Positions 1 through 7,061 are shown, counted from the first letter of the stretch. The stretch is 7,591 nucleotides of DNA from Alphaproteobacteria bacterium (GCA_026400305.1 JAPLPI010000063.1:1-7591); one strand, 5' to 3'. Made by a program: numbers and translations. Notes: a model not told the origin generated them from the letters alone.

Positions 1-2094
1 GAAGCCATGGCCATCGGCCGCACCTTTGCCGAAAGCCTGCAGAAGGCGCTGCGTTCGCTGGAGACCGGCCTGACCGGCTTTGACGAGATTTCGATGGACA
101 GCGAACCAGCCGCCATTCGCGCCGCGCTGGCCCGTGCCACGCCGGACCGGCTGCGCATGGCAGCGCAGGCGATGCGTTATGATTTCCCGCTGGACGAGAT
201 CCAGCGCATTACCGGCTATGATCCCTGGTTCCTGGGCGAAATCGAGACCATCATCCGCACCGAGCAGCGCATCGCGAAAGATAGCTTGCCCAAGGACGCC
301 AAGGCGTTCCGCGCCCTCAAGACCATGGGCTTTTCCGATGCCCGACTAGCCAAGCTGACCGGCCAAAAGGAAGACGCCGTGCGCGCGGCGCGCCACGCGC
401 TGGATGTCCGGCCCTGCTACAAGCGCATCGATACCTGCGCCGCCGAATTTGCGGCGCTGACGCCCTACATGTATTCGACCTATGAAACGCCGGTCGGCGG
501 CACGACGGTCTGCGAAAGCAATCCCACCGACGCCAAGAAGGTCATCATCCTGGGCGGCGGGCCCAACCGTATCGGCCAGGGCATCGAGTTCGACTATTGC
601 TGCTGTCATGCCGCCTATTCGCTGTCGAGCCGCGGCTATGAAACCATCATGGTCAACTGCAATCCCGAAACCGTTTCTACCGATTACGACACCTCGGACC
701 GGCTGTATTTCGAGCCGTTGACGCTGGAAGACGTGCTGGAGATCATCACAAAGGAACAGGAAAATGGCAGCCTTGCCGGCGTGATCGTGCAGTTCGGCGG
801 CCAGACGCCTTTGAAACTGGCCAATTGCCTGCGCGATGCCGGCGTGCCGATCCTGGGTACCAGCGCCGACGCCATCGACCTGGCCGAAGACCGCAAGCGT
901 TTCCAGAAGCTGCTGGAAGATCTGCGCCTCAAGCAGCCGCGCAACGGCACCGCCATGACGGCCGACGAAACCGTCGCTGCCGCCAAAGCCATCGGCTATC
1001 CGGTGATCCTCCGCCCCTCATACGTTTTGGGCGGCCGCGGCATGGTGGTGGTGTCCGACGAGACCGAGCTGAAGAAGCAGGTGGAATCGGGCGAGCTCTT
1101 CCGGATCAGCGGCGACAATCCCGTGCTGATCGACGGCTTCCTCAACCGCGCCACCGAGGTCGACGTGGACGCCATCTGCGACAAGGACGGCGACGTCTTC
1201 ATCGCCGGCGTCATGGAGCATATCGAGGAAGCCGGCGTGCATTCCGGCGATAGCGCCTGCTCGCTGCCACCGCGCTCGCTGTCATCCCAGACAATCGCCG
1301 AGATCGAACGTCAGACCATCGCCATGGCCAAGGCGCTGAAGGTCCTGGGCCTGATGAACGTGCAATACGCTATCCAAGGCGAAGATATCTATGTGCTGGA
1401 AGTCAATCCGCGCGCCAGCCGCACCGTGCCCTTTGTCGCCAAGGCCATCGGCCTGCCAGTGGCGGCCATCGCCAGCCGCGTGATGGCCGGTGAAACCCTG
1501 AAGTCGATGAACCTCAAGAAACCCAATCCCAAACACATCTCGGTCAAGGAAGCGGTTCTGCCCTTTGCCCGCTTCCCCGGCGTGGACACCCTCCTAGGAC
1601 CGGAAATGCGCTCCACCGGCGAAGTCATGGGCATAGACGACATTTGCGGCCGCGCCTTCGCCAAGAGCCAGATCGGCGCCGGCGTGAAGCTTCCCACCGG
1701 CGGCACGGTATTCATCTCGGTGAAGGAAGGCGACAAGGACCTGATCGAAGGGCCCGCTCGCGAATTGCTGGCGATGGGCTTCTCGCTGATCGCCACCCGC
1801 GGCACGGCCCGTACTCTAGAGGCCAAGGGCCTGCCGGTCGCGGTCATCAACAAGGTGCTGGAAGGCCGCCCCCATGTGGTGGACGCGCTGAAGAATGGCG
1901 AGATCAATCTGGTGTTCAACACCACCGATGGCGCCCAGGCCCTAGCTGACAGTTCGTCCATCCGCCGCGCCGCGCTGACCCTCAAGGTTCCCTACTACAC
2001 GACCATGGCTGGGGCGGCTGCGGTCACCCAGGCTATTGGGGCCCTACGGGCAGGCTCACTTGAAGTCGCCCCCCTGCAGTCTTACTCTTCCTGA
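1..2094 (+). CDS. carB: Carbamoyl-phosphate synthase large subunit, C-terminal 697 residues (5' end outside window)
   Basis: CarB makes carbamoyl phosphate from bicarbonate, two ATP and ammonia channelled from CarA, feeding arginine and pyrimidine synthesis in the cytoplasm. The frame is open from base 1, so the ATG at 7 is an internal Met (the MAIGRT motif), not the start. The fragment matches roughly residue 377 to the end of the ~1073-residue E. coli protein, so nothing appears missing. Fragment residues ~28-170 are the oligomerisation domain. From ~181 ([17 protein letters not shown]) comes the second, carbamoyl-phosphate-forming ATP-grasp half, with the glycine-rich GGRG loop at 344-347 and the metal/ATP segment LEVNPRASR at 466-474. 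From ~569 to the end is the MGS-like allosteric domain with FNTTDG around 639-644. Family identity is certain. The allosteric effector cannot be read from the sequence. Confidence 0.97.
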   Translation, partial: EAMAIGRTFAESLQKALRSLETGLTGFDEISMDSEPAAIRAALARATPDRLRMAAQAMRYDFPLDEIQRITGYDPWFLGEIETIIRTEQRIAKDSLPKDAKAFRALKTMGFSDARLAKLTGQKEDAVRAARHALDVRPCYKRIDTCAAEFAALTPYMYSTYETPVGGTTVCESNPTDAKKVIILGGGPNRIGQGIEFDYCCCHAAYSLSSRGYETIMVNCNPETVSTDYDTSDRLYFEPLTLEDVLEIITKEQENGSLAGVIVQFGGQTPLKLANCLRDAGVPILGTSADAIDLAEDRKRFQKLLEDLRLKQPRNGTAMTADETVAAAKAIGYPVILRPSYVLGGRGMVVVSDETELKKQVESGELFRISGDNPVLIDGFLNRATEVDVDAICDKDGDVFIAGVMEHIEEAGVHSGDSACSLPPRSLSSQTIAEIERQTIAMAKALKVLGLMNVQYAIQGEDIYVLEVNPRASRTVPFVAKAIGLPVAAIASRVMAGETLKSMNLKKPNPKHISVKEAVLPFARFPGVDTLLGPEMRSTGEVMGIDDICGRAFAKSQIGAGVKLPTGGTVFISVKEGDKDLIEGPARELLAMGFSLIATRGTARTLEAKGLPVAVINKVLEGRPHVVDALKNGEINLVFNTTDGAQALADSSSIRRAALTLKVPYYTTMAGAAAVTQAIGALRAGSLEVAPLQSYSS

Positions 2095-2101
2095 TGCACA
2101 G

Positions 2102-2121
2102 CTGATCGTCAGAAATTTTTT
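2102..2121 (+). terminator. Weak terminator-like hairpin plus T-run after carB
   Basis: Eight bases after the carB stop, CTGA (2102-2105) and TCAG (2109-2112) can form a 4-bp stem with a 3-nt loop, followed by AAA and six T (2116-2121). A competing pairing, GCTGAT (2101-2106) with ATCAGC (2122-2127), encloses the T-run. The stem is short and AT-containing, so this may only be the AT-rich start of the greA promoter region. Low confidence. Confidence 0.22.
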
Positions 2122-2151
2122 ATCAGCAATTTCAGTGCTTTAACAGTAAAT

Positions 2152-2194
2152 AGCTCCGGCATCCGCTAGTGGCGGGGGCTGCGAGCGTTTTTTT
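2152..2194 (+). promoter_or_regulatory. Hairpin plus T7 in the greA leader (possible terminator/attenuator)
   Basis: AGCTC (2152-2156) can pair with GGGCT (2176-2180), with one G-T pair, around an inner stem CCGC (2163-2166) / GCGG (2172-2175) with a 5-nt loop. Seven bases later there is a run of seven T (2188-2194), ending 17 nt before the greA ATG. This could be the real carB terminator or a leader attenuator of greA. An attenuating leader hairpin is known for E. coli greA, but similarity to that element is not claimed. No convincing -35/-10 pair was found here, although 2111-2152 is AT-rich. Confidence 0.25.
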
Positions 2195-2200
2195 GCCGAC

Positions 2201-2206
2201 AGGAAG
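2201..2206 (+). promoter_or_regulatory. Ribosome binding site of greA
   Basis: AGGAAG lies 5 nt upstream of the ATG at 2212. It supports that start, as does the N-terminal MEKIPMT sequence, which is how alphaproteobacterial GreA proteins usually begin. The translation start is therefore well preserved although the gene body is damaged. Confidence 0.65.
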
Positions 2207-2211
2207 AGACG

Positions 2212-2439
2212 ATGGAAAAGATTCCGATGACCGCCGCGGGCTTCAAAGGCCTGGAGGACGAGCTGAATCAGCTCAAGAATGTGGACCGCCACGCCATCAT
2301 CGCAGCGATCGCCGAAGCGCGCGCGCACGGCGATTTGTCGGAGAATGCAGAATATCACGCCGCCAAGGAGAAGCAGAGCTTCATCGAAGGCCGCAGCGGC
2401 GCACGCTCCTATGAGATCGTCAAGGTTGAGTTCAAGTAA
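2212..2439 (+). CDS. greA: Transcription elongation factor GreA with large internal in-frame deletion (75 aa)
   Basis: GreA enters the RNA polymerase secondary channel and stimulates transcript cleavage in backtracked complexes. Full-length GreA is ~157 residues; this frame encodes 75. Residues 1-61 match the N-terminal coiled coil and include the tip [12 protein letters not shown] with the functional acids Asp41 and Glu44 at their E. coli positions. The protein then jumps at about residue 61/62 (bases ~2389-2400) from FIEGR to [14 protein letters not shown], which is the normal C-terminal end of the family. About 80 residues are absent: the second half of the returning helix and nearly all of the FKBP-like domain that anchors GreA to polymerase. 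The frame, start and stop are all kept. Recognition as GreA is firm. Normal function is unlikely, so it may be a pseudogene, a mini-Gre or an assembly error. Confidence 0.85.
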   Translation: MEKIPMTAAGFKGLEDELNQLKNVDRHAIIAAIAEARAHGDLSENAEYHAAKEKQSFIEGRSGARSYEIVKVEFK

Positions 2440-2443
2440 CTCT

Positions 2444-2469
2444 CACCCTTCGACAAGCTCAGGGTGAGG
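2444..2469 (+). repeat. Palindromic REP-like repeat, copy 1 (possible greA terminator)
   Basis: A 26-nt unit with the core CTTCGACAAGCTCAGG, five bases after the greA stop. CTCACCCT (2442-2449) and AGGGTGAG (2461-2468) form a perfect 8-bp stem with an 11-nt loop, followed by GATGTTTTA, so it could act as a weak intrinsic terminator for greA. The TTCGACAAGCTCAGG-type core is familiar from dispersed intergenic repeats in many proteobacteria. That recognition is from memory, not from a search. Confidence 0.6.
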
Positions 2470-2481
2470 ATGTTTTATCGC

Positions 2482-2507
2482 CCTCATGCGGAGCCCGTCG
2501 AAGCATG
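2482..2507 (-). repeat. Palindromic REP-like repeat, copy 2 (inverted relative to copy 1)
   Basis: Read on the minus strand this 26-nt unit aligns with copy 1 without gaps at 19 of 26 positions and shares the cores CTTCGAC and GCTC. Its stem is CATGC (2485-2489) / GCATG (2503-2507). Two of the stem positions that differ from copy 1 differ on both arms, so pairing is kept. The two copies face each other across 12 nt, between the stop codons of the convergent genes greA and the membrane methyltransferase-like gene. Confidence 0.55.
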
Positions 2508-2511
2508 CCGA

Positions 2512-3498
2512 TTATAGAACGCCTGGAATGAACCGCTTGGTCCGCAAACGATAAGCGTCATATTCCGGAAATGTCTGTTCCAGCACCTGCTCCTCAAAGT
2601 GACTACGGATCCACAGCAGCACCACCACGATCGCGGCAATGATCCAGGACCAGGGCGCCGCAAACTGCAGCGCCGTGCCCAGGATGGTGATGATCTCCAC
2701 CGAATAGAGCGGATGGCGGATGTAAGCATAGGGGCCGCCGGTCACCAACTTACGCGCTTCGGGCAGGATAGAAAAACTCTTGCCCAACCGCCACAGCACC
2801 AGCGCCGAGCCCAGACTGCCCACACCGATCAGCACTGCTGCCAGAAGCTGCATGGGAAGATCGAGCCGCGCCACCGGCAGCTGCAGGATGCCCACACCCA
2901 TGAAGGTTCCGACCACGCCAAACACGCGCGGCCACGCGCCCCTGGAACGTCCCACCGCCCGGTCGCGCACCACCAGCAGATAGACCAGCATCAGGTCGAA
3001 GACGGCCGCCACGGTCAGGGATATGAACTGCACCCAGACATACAGGCTGGCGGTGCCGGTCGTCATCTGGCCGGCGTCATAGATCAGCACGGCGCGCAGC
3101 TGCAGCGCGCCATAGGCAAACCACAGGATCAGCGGCAGGGCGGCGATGGTGTCATAGCTCTTGGTCTTCTTGAACCGCATCAGGCGCGGATCTGGCGCAA
3201 TGGGCATCAGCGACCAGACCAGCAACGCCAGCCAGCCAGGCCAAAAGGTGATGAGCGATGCTACCTTGAGCAGCGACGGAAGATTGTGCGGATCGAACAC
3301 CAGCAGGGCAGAAAACAGCTTGCTGGCGATCAGCGCCTGGATTAGCGAAACTAACAGGTTCAGCACCAGGATCAGAACGAAGCGGCGATGGGCGCGGGCC
3401 AGGGCAATCACCGACGGCAACAGATACAGGAACAGGATCGCCGCCCCCATCAGCAGGGCCCCACCCCTAGCCTGGCCGGTCAAAATCTGTTGCAGCAT
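2512..3498 (-). CDS. Multi-pass membrane protein: superinfection-immunity-like N-terminus plus isoprenylcysteine methyltransferase-like C-terminus
   Basis: A 328-residue, strongly hydrophobic protein with about seven or eight likely membrane segments. The C-terminal ~100 residues carry the signature of the isoprenylcysteine carboxyl methyltransferase / phospholipid methyltransferase superfamily: GGPYAYIRHPLYS with Arg261-His262-Pro263, acidic Glu302-Glu303, then FPEYDAYRLRTKRFIPG at the end. These residues bind S-adenosylmethionine in the family. The N-terminal segment, residues ~24-51 (LYLLPSVIALARAHRR then VLILVLNLL), resembles the small two-helix superinfection-immunity family. The middle, ~70-240, is not recognised. 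The ATG at 3498 is preceded by GGGGGAC, a usable ribosome site. The gene lies 20 nt behind the soluble methyltransferase gene and is probably co-transcribed with it. Bacterial members of this superfamily methylate diverse or unknown substrates, so the substrate here is unknown. Confidence 0.8.
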   Translation of the reverse strand: MLQQILTGQARGGALLMGAAILFLYLLPSVIALARAHRRFVLILVLNLLVSLIQALIASKLFSALLVFDPHNLPSLLKVASLITFWPGWLALLVWSLMPIAPDPRLMRFKKTKSYDTIAALPLILWFAYGALQLRAVLIYDAGQMTTGTASLYVWVQFISLTVAAVFDLMLVYLLVVRDRAVGRSRGAWPRVFGVVGTFMGVGILQLPVARLDLPMQLLAAVLIGVGSLGSALVLWRLGKSFSILPEARKLVTGGPYAYIRHPLYSVEIITILGTALQFAAPWSWIIAAIVVVLLWIRSHFEEQVLEQTFPEYDAYRLRTKRFIPGVL

Positions 3499-3518
3499 GG
3501 GTCCCCCAGAAAAAACGC

Positions 3519-4319
3519 CTAGGTCTTGTTGGGCCGTCGGGCCAGAACCGCGACCAGTTCGGCGACCTCGGTGAATGTCCCATCCGGCGACAATTCCCGC
3601 AAGGCCGCCGCCAAGCGCGTTTCGAATGCCTGTTGCTGCACGCCCAGACGCTGCGGCGAACAGCTGGACATAGACAAGGCGCGACCCACGATCTCCTCCA
3701 CCGTCAGGTCTTTGCGGATCGTCACCGACAATCCGTCCAACTGCGTGAAGGCGGAGGCAAACAAAAAAGGTTCATAGCGACGATGCCCGCCTTTTCGCTC
3801 CACGACGTACGGCGCTGAGGCACGGCCGAACTTGTCCTGCACATCGCGCAGGATCTTGAACCAGCCATTCTCCTCCACCGGCGGGTGGGCGTCATGGAAC
3901 AACGCCACCCCGCCGTCGGGGGGCACGATACGGTCCAGCATGGATAGGGTCGCAGCGCGGTCCATCCAGTGAAAGCTGCGCCCCATCGCCACCAGCGCGA
4001 ACGGTCCCATGCCGGGCCCCAGGTCGTACGAGCTGCCCTGCACGATATTCAGCATCACGCCGGCAGCATCTGCCGCGGCCCTGGTGGCTGCCAGCATGTC
4101 CGGTTCAGGGTCCATCGCGGTGACGGCCATGCCCAATTTGGCGAAACCGACCGCCAGCATACCGGTGCCGCAGCCAAGATCCAGCACCGCATCTCCGGCC
4201 TTCAAATCGAACAGATGCGCCACCCGCGCCAGCAGCCGGTCGGGGAAGCCGAGCCGGTAGCGCTCGTAAAACGCTGTCGTTCCGGCGAAACCGCGCGGAT
4301 CGAAGGGAATATCTGTCAT
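3519..4319 (-). CDS. Class I SAM-dependent methyltransferase (UbiE/Methyltransf_11-like), substrate unknown
   Basis: A 266-residue soluble protein with a Rossmann-fold methyltransferase domain in the first ~150 residues. Motif I is VLDLGCGTG at residues 45-53, the acidic residue ending strand 2 is Asp70 (AMDPEPDML), and a later FHWMD segment at about 116-120 is typical of the Methyltransf_11 group. The C-terminal ~110 residues are less distinctive and probably form the substrate cap. No signal peptide or membrane helix is seen. The ATG at 4319 gives the expected N-terminus; a GGAG lies 11 nt upstream, so the ribosome site is mediocre. It is the first gene of a probable two-gene minus-strand operon with the membrane methyltransferase-like gene and is divergent from chvI. 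Family assignment is firm; the substrate cannot be inferred. Confidence 0.85.
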   Translation of the reverse strand: MTDIPFDPRGFAGTTAFYERYRLGFPDRLLARVAHLFDLKAGDAVLDLGCGTGMLAVGFAKLGMAVTAMDPEPDMLAATRAAADAAGVMLNIVQGSSYDLGPGMGPFALVAMGRSFHWMDRAATLSMLDRIVPPDGGVALFHDAHPPVEENGWFKILRDVQDKFGRASAPYVVERKGGHRRYEPFLFASAFTQLDGLSVTIRKDLTVEEIVGRALSMSSCSPQRLGVQQQAFETRLAAALRELSPDGTFTEVAELVAVLARRPNKT

Positions 4320-4368
4320 TTCTTTGGACGCTCCGGCCCCCGCCTATGCTCCGGGAACCTTTTGGACT

Positions 4369-4395
4369 TTGCTTTGTTCATCATAGGCTTATACT
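4369..4395 (+). promoter_or_regulatory. Candidate promoter of the chvI operon in the divergent intergenic region
   Basis: The 103-nt gap between the divergent starts (4320-4422) holds a good -10 candidate, TATACT at 4390-4395 within GGCTTATACTG, about 28 nt before the chvI ATG. The best-spaced -35 is TTGCTT at 4369-4374 (15-nt spacer, weak). A better-looking TTGGAC at 4362-4367 is 22 nt away, which is too far. The transcript leader would be only ~20 nt, and there is no clear Shine-Dalgarno before chvI. No minus-strand promoter could be assigned. Confidence 0.35.
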
Positions 4396-4422
4396 GCCCA
4401 CGCCTTATTTTGAACGGTCTCA

Positions 4423-5130
4423 ATGGCGAATATCGCGCTCGTCGACGATGACAAGAACATCCTGACCTCCGTCAGCATGCTGCTGGAGCAGGAAGGCTAT
4501 CATGTCCGTACCTTTTCCGATCCCGCCGCCGCGCTGACCGCGCTGGCGCCTGCCCCGCCCCATCTGGCCATCCTGGACATCAAGATGCCGCGCATGAACG
4601 GGCTGGAGCTGCTGCGCAGACTCAAGCAGGGCTCACCCGAACTTCCCGTCATCTTCCTCACCAGCAAAGACGAAGAGATCGACGAGCTGATGGGACTCAA
4701 TGCCGGCGCCGACGATTATATCCGCAAGCCCTTCTCCCAGCGCCTGCTAATGGAGCGCGTGCGCGCCGTGTTGCGCAGAGCAGAAGGAAAACACACGCCG
4801 GTGGCCGCCGGCGCCGAGCCGCCCAAGAACGAAACGCTGGTGCGCGGCAAGCTGGCGCTGGACCCCCAGCGCCATGAATGCACCTGGGGCGGCAAGCGGG
4901 TGCGCCTAACCGTCACCGAATTTCTGATCCTGCAGGCGCTGGCGCAGCGTCCTGGCTTTGTCAAAAGCCGCGACAGCCTGATGGACGCGGCCTATGACGA
5001 CCAGGTCTATGTCGATGACCGCACCATCGACAGCCACATCAAGCGGCTGCGCAAGAAGTTCAAGGTGGTGGCCGATGACTTCGACGCCATCGAGACGCTG
5101 TACGGCGTCGGTTACCGCTATCGCGAATAG
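4423..5130 (+). CDS. chvI: ChvI-type response regulator (OmpR/PhoB family)
   Basis: A 235-residue DNA-binding response regulator. The receiver domain (~1-115) begins [21 protein letters not shown], with the acidic pocket Asp8-Asp10, phospho-acceptor Asp52 in [10 protein letters not shown], switch Thr80 and Lys102 in YIRKPF. The C-terminal winged helix spans ~135-233 and ends in the usual GVGYRYRE. The N-terminus matches alphaproteobacterial ChvI closely. In rhizobia, Agrobacterium and Caulobacter this regulator, phosphorylated by ChvG, controls envelope, exopolysaccharide and acid/osmotic stress genes. The ATG at 4423 fits the family start although no strong ribosome site precedes it. Its TAG stop shares one base with the chvG GTG, so the two are translationally coupled. 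All key residues are present. Confidence 0.93.
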   Translation: MANIALVDDDKNILTSVSMLLEQEGYHVRTFSDPAAALTALAPAPPHLAILDIKMPRMNGLELLRRLKQGSPELPVIFLTSKDEEIDELMGLNAGADDYIRKPFSQRLLMERVRAVLRRAEGKHTPVAAGAEPPKNETLVRGKLALDPQRHECTWGGKRVRLTVTEFLILQALAQRPGFVKSRDSLMDAAYDDQVYVDDRTIDSHIKRLRKKFKVVADDFDAIETLYGVGYRYRE

Positions 5131-6698
5131 TGCCGCACTTTTCCGCCCTCACCTGGCGCATCCTCGCCTTCAATGCGCTGGCGCTGATCGTGCTGACGGC
5201 CGGCGTTATCCTGGTGCAGGCCAGCGGGCGGGGACTGATCGAGGAACGGCTCACCTCCATCCACGAACAGGCCAATATCGTGGCCGGCACCCTAGCCGAA
5301 TATGCCACCGAGCCTGAAACCCACACCATGAAGATCGCCGAAGCCGAGCCGTTGCTGCGCCAGCTGATCGCACCGACGCGCCTGCGCGGGCGGCTCTATC
5401 TGTCCGGCGGACATCTGGCGATCGACACCCGCGACCTGCTCGCCCGCAATGTGGTGCAGACCGGCGAATTGCCGGCGCTGGACACGGCCAGCCAGGTCAA
5501 GACCTGGTTCAAGCGGCTGTATGACGGGATCATGGGCGTGCGCCCCTTTGCGCGGCGGCAGCCCTATTCGGAGGGCGGCGAAGACGGGCACATCTACAGC
5601 GAAGTGGACATCGCCCTGACCGGCGTCACCGGCTCGGCGCAGCGGGTGGATGATCGCAACCGCCTAGTGCTGTCGGTGGCGGTACCGATCCAGCGCTTCA
5701 CAGCCATCTATGGCGTGCTGTTCCTGTCCACCGAGGGCGGCGACATCGACGATATATTGCGCCAGGAGCGCGCTACCCTGATCGAAGTGTTCATCGTGGC
5801 GCTGCTGGTGATGCTGCTTTCATCCCTGTATCTGGCGGGCACCATCGCCGAACCGGTGAAACGGCTGGCGGCGGCGGCGGACCGGGTTCGCTTCGGCCTG
5901 GGCGGACGCAGCGACATTCCAAATTTTCCCGAACGTACCGACGAGATCGGCGACCTTGCCAACAGTCTGCGTTCCATGACCGGCGGGTTGTACGACCGCA
6001 TCGACGCCATCGAAAGCTTCGCTGCCGACGTGGCGCATGAACTGAAGAACCCCCTCACCTCGCTGGCCAGCGCGGTGGAAATGTTCTCCCGCACCAAGGA
6101 CGAGGAAAGTCGCGCCCAGCTGCTGGACATCGTGCGCGGCGACATCAAGCGCATCGACCGTCTGATCACCGACATTTCCGATGCCTCGCGGCTGGACGCC
6201 GAATTGTCGCGGGAGATCAAGGAGCCGGTAGCGCTATCCCGGCTACTGTCCACCATAATCGAGATCTACCGCATGGCCGACAGCGGCGTGGACTTCGAAC
6301 TCCACGACCAGTTGCCGCAAGGCGCTATCGTGCTGGGCAAGGATGAACGGCTGGGCCAGGTGTTTCGCAATCTGATCGACAATGCCGCCTCCTTCAGCCC
6401 GCCGGGCGGCAAGGTGATCGTTACGGCGGTGCGCAACGACATTGTGGCACGCATCACGGTGGAGGATGAAGGCACCGGCATTCCGCCCGACAATCTGAAA
6501 TCCATCTTCGAGCGCTTTTATACCGAGCGGCCGGGGGAGAATTTCGGCAGGAATTCAGGCCTGGGCCTTTCCATCGCCCGCCAGATCATCGACGGCGCCG
6601 GCGGGCGGATCTATGCTGAGAACCGCAGCCCCGCCAATACCCAAGGCATGGGCGCGCGGCTGATCGTGGAACTTCCGCTGGCGCAGCAACATGTCTGA
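5130..6698 (+). CDS. chvG: ChvG-type membrane sensor histidine kinase
   Basis: A 522-residue inner-membrane kinase, the partner of ChvI. The first membrane helix is at ~11-31 and a periplasmic sensor domain at ~32-215; the second helix is at ~217-237 and a HAMP linker at ~238-290. The H-box FAADVAHELKNPLTSL carries phospho-acceptor His303. The ATPase domain has the N-box FRNLIDNAASFSPPGG (Asn418), the G1 box VEDEGTGIP, the F-box FERFYTERP and the G2 box GLGLSIARQ starting near Gly477. In rhizobia the periplasmic part is held off by ExoR; no exoR lies in this window. The GTG start at 5130 overlaps the chvI stop by one base, has no ribosome site of its own and leaves the usual short cytoplasmic lead before helix 1. 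The 3' end overlaps hprK by 8 nt. The gene appears complete. Confidence 0.92.
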   Translation: MPHFSALTWRILAFNALALIVLTAGVILVQASGRGLIEERLTSIHEQANIVAGTLAEYATEPETHTMKIAEAEPLLRQLIAPTRLRGRLYLSGGHLAIDTRDLLARNVVQTGELPALDTASQVKTWFKRLYDGIMGVRPFARRQPYSEGGEDGHIYSEVDIALTGVTGSAQRVDDRNRLVLSVAVPIQRFTAIYGVLFLSTEGGDIDDILRQERATLIEVFIVALLVMLLSSLYLAGTIAEPVKRLAAAADRVRFGLGGRSDIPNFPERTDEIGDLANSLRSMTGGLYDRIDAIESFAADVAHELKNPLTSLASAVEMFSRTKDEESRAQLLDIVRGDIKRIDRLITDISDASRLDAELSREIKEPVALSRLLSTIIEIYRMADSGVDFELHDQLPQGAIVLGKDERLGQVFRNLIDNAASFSPPGGKVIVTAVRNDIVARITVEDEGTGIPPDNLKSIFERFYTERPGENFGRNSGLGLSIARQIIDGAGGRIYAENRSPANTQGMGARLIVELPLAQQHV

Positions 6699-7020
6699 TA
6701 CCGAAAAGAATATTCACGCCAGCTGCGTCGCCATCGGCGCCAAAGGCGTGTTGCTGCTGGGACCGAGCGGGGCGGGTAAATCCAACCTGGGCATCGTTCA
6801 GATGCCCCCGCGCGCGCGGGTCAGGATTGCGCTAGTGGTGAAGCTGGGCAAAGAAGAGATGCGCCTGCCCGTTCATCGGCACTGGAAAGCGCCGCTCAAG
6901 AGCACTTTGGTGCCCCAGATCGCGCTGGAAGCTCGTTTCTCCTCCAGCCCGGCCAAAATACGCGCCGCACTCAGGGCTTTTGCGCAGGGCTTGTTTAGCG
7001 ACACTTTTATCACCAAATAA
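6691..7020 (+). CDS. hprK: HPr kinase/phosphorylase with internal in-frame deletion (109 aa)
   Basis: HprK phosphorylates HPr on its regulatory Ser using a P-loop and reverses the reaction. Alphaproteobacterial forms are short, about 145-150 residues; this one is 109. Residues 9-32 (HASCVAIGAKGVLLLGPSG then AGKSNL) match the start of the family with an intact P-loop GPSGAGKS at 24-31. At about residue 33/34 (bases ~6786-6792) the protein jumps to GIVQMP, which normally follows the signature segment. About 40 residues are missing, including the acidic VADD segment and the EVRG signature needed for catalysis. The remainder (RVRIALVVKLG, then VPQIALEARFSSSPAKIRAAL) is recognisable family C-terminus in the same frame. 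The ATG overlaps the chvG stop by 8 nt and has no good ribosome site, suggesting coupling. A 14-bp GC palindrome (6807-6820) lies just after the junction. Identity is good; activity is very unlikely. Confidence 0.8.
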   Translation: MSDTEKNIHASCVAIGAKGVLLLGPSGAGKSNLGIVQMPPRARVRIALVVKLGKEEMRLPVHRHWKAPLKSTLVPQIALEARFSSSPAKIRAALRAFAQGLFSDTFITK

Positions 7021-7061
7021 CCCTTCCAACCGTGGGCGTTTTTGTTACTGTCCCGCCGCTC

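Noticed and set aside
1389..1985. Long minus-strand open frame (198 codons) inside carB
   Set aside because: It lies fully opposite conserved carB coding sequence, has low-complexity Ser/Arg/Ala-rich content and no recognisable motif; a GC-rich shadow.
7..2094. carB starting at the ATG at base 7
   Set aside because: The frame is open upstream to base 1 and the Met belongs to the internal MAIGRT motif of CarB; the true start is outside the window.
2317..2326. Alternating GC tract in greA as a special DNA structure
   Set aside because: It encodes the normal Glu-Ala-Arg-Ala-His stretch of GreA with high-GC codons and is not at the deletion junction.
2440..2511. CRISPR array or attachment site in the convergent gap
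   Set aside because: There are only two inverted copies with no regular spacers, no integrase and no tRNA; a palindromic repeat doublet explains the pattern.
2599..3345. Plus-strand open frame of 248 codons opposite the membrane methyltransferase-like gene
   Set aside because: Its product is very rich in His, Gln, Arg and Asp with no domain; this is the typical antisense reading of hydrophobic membrane-protein codons.
3969..4451. Plus-strand open frame opposite the SAM methyltransferase and running into chvI
   Set aside because: It is opposite clear methyltransferase motifs and overlaps the chvI start; its composition looks like a shadow frame.
5708..6256. Minus-strand open frame of 182 codons inside chvG
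   Set aside because: It is opposite the conserved HAMP and H-box region; Ser/Arg-rich shadow without motifs.
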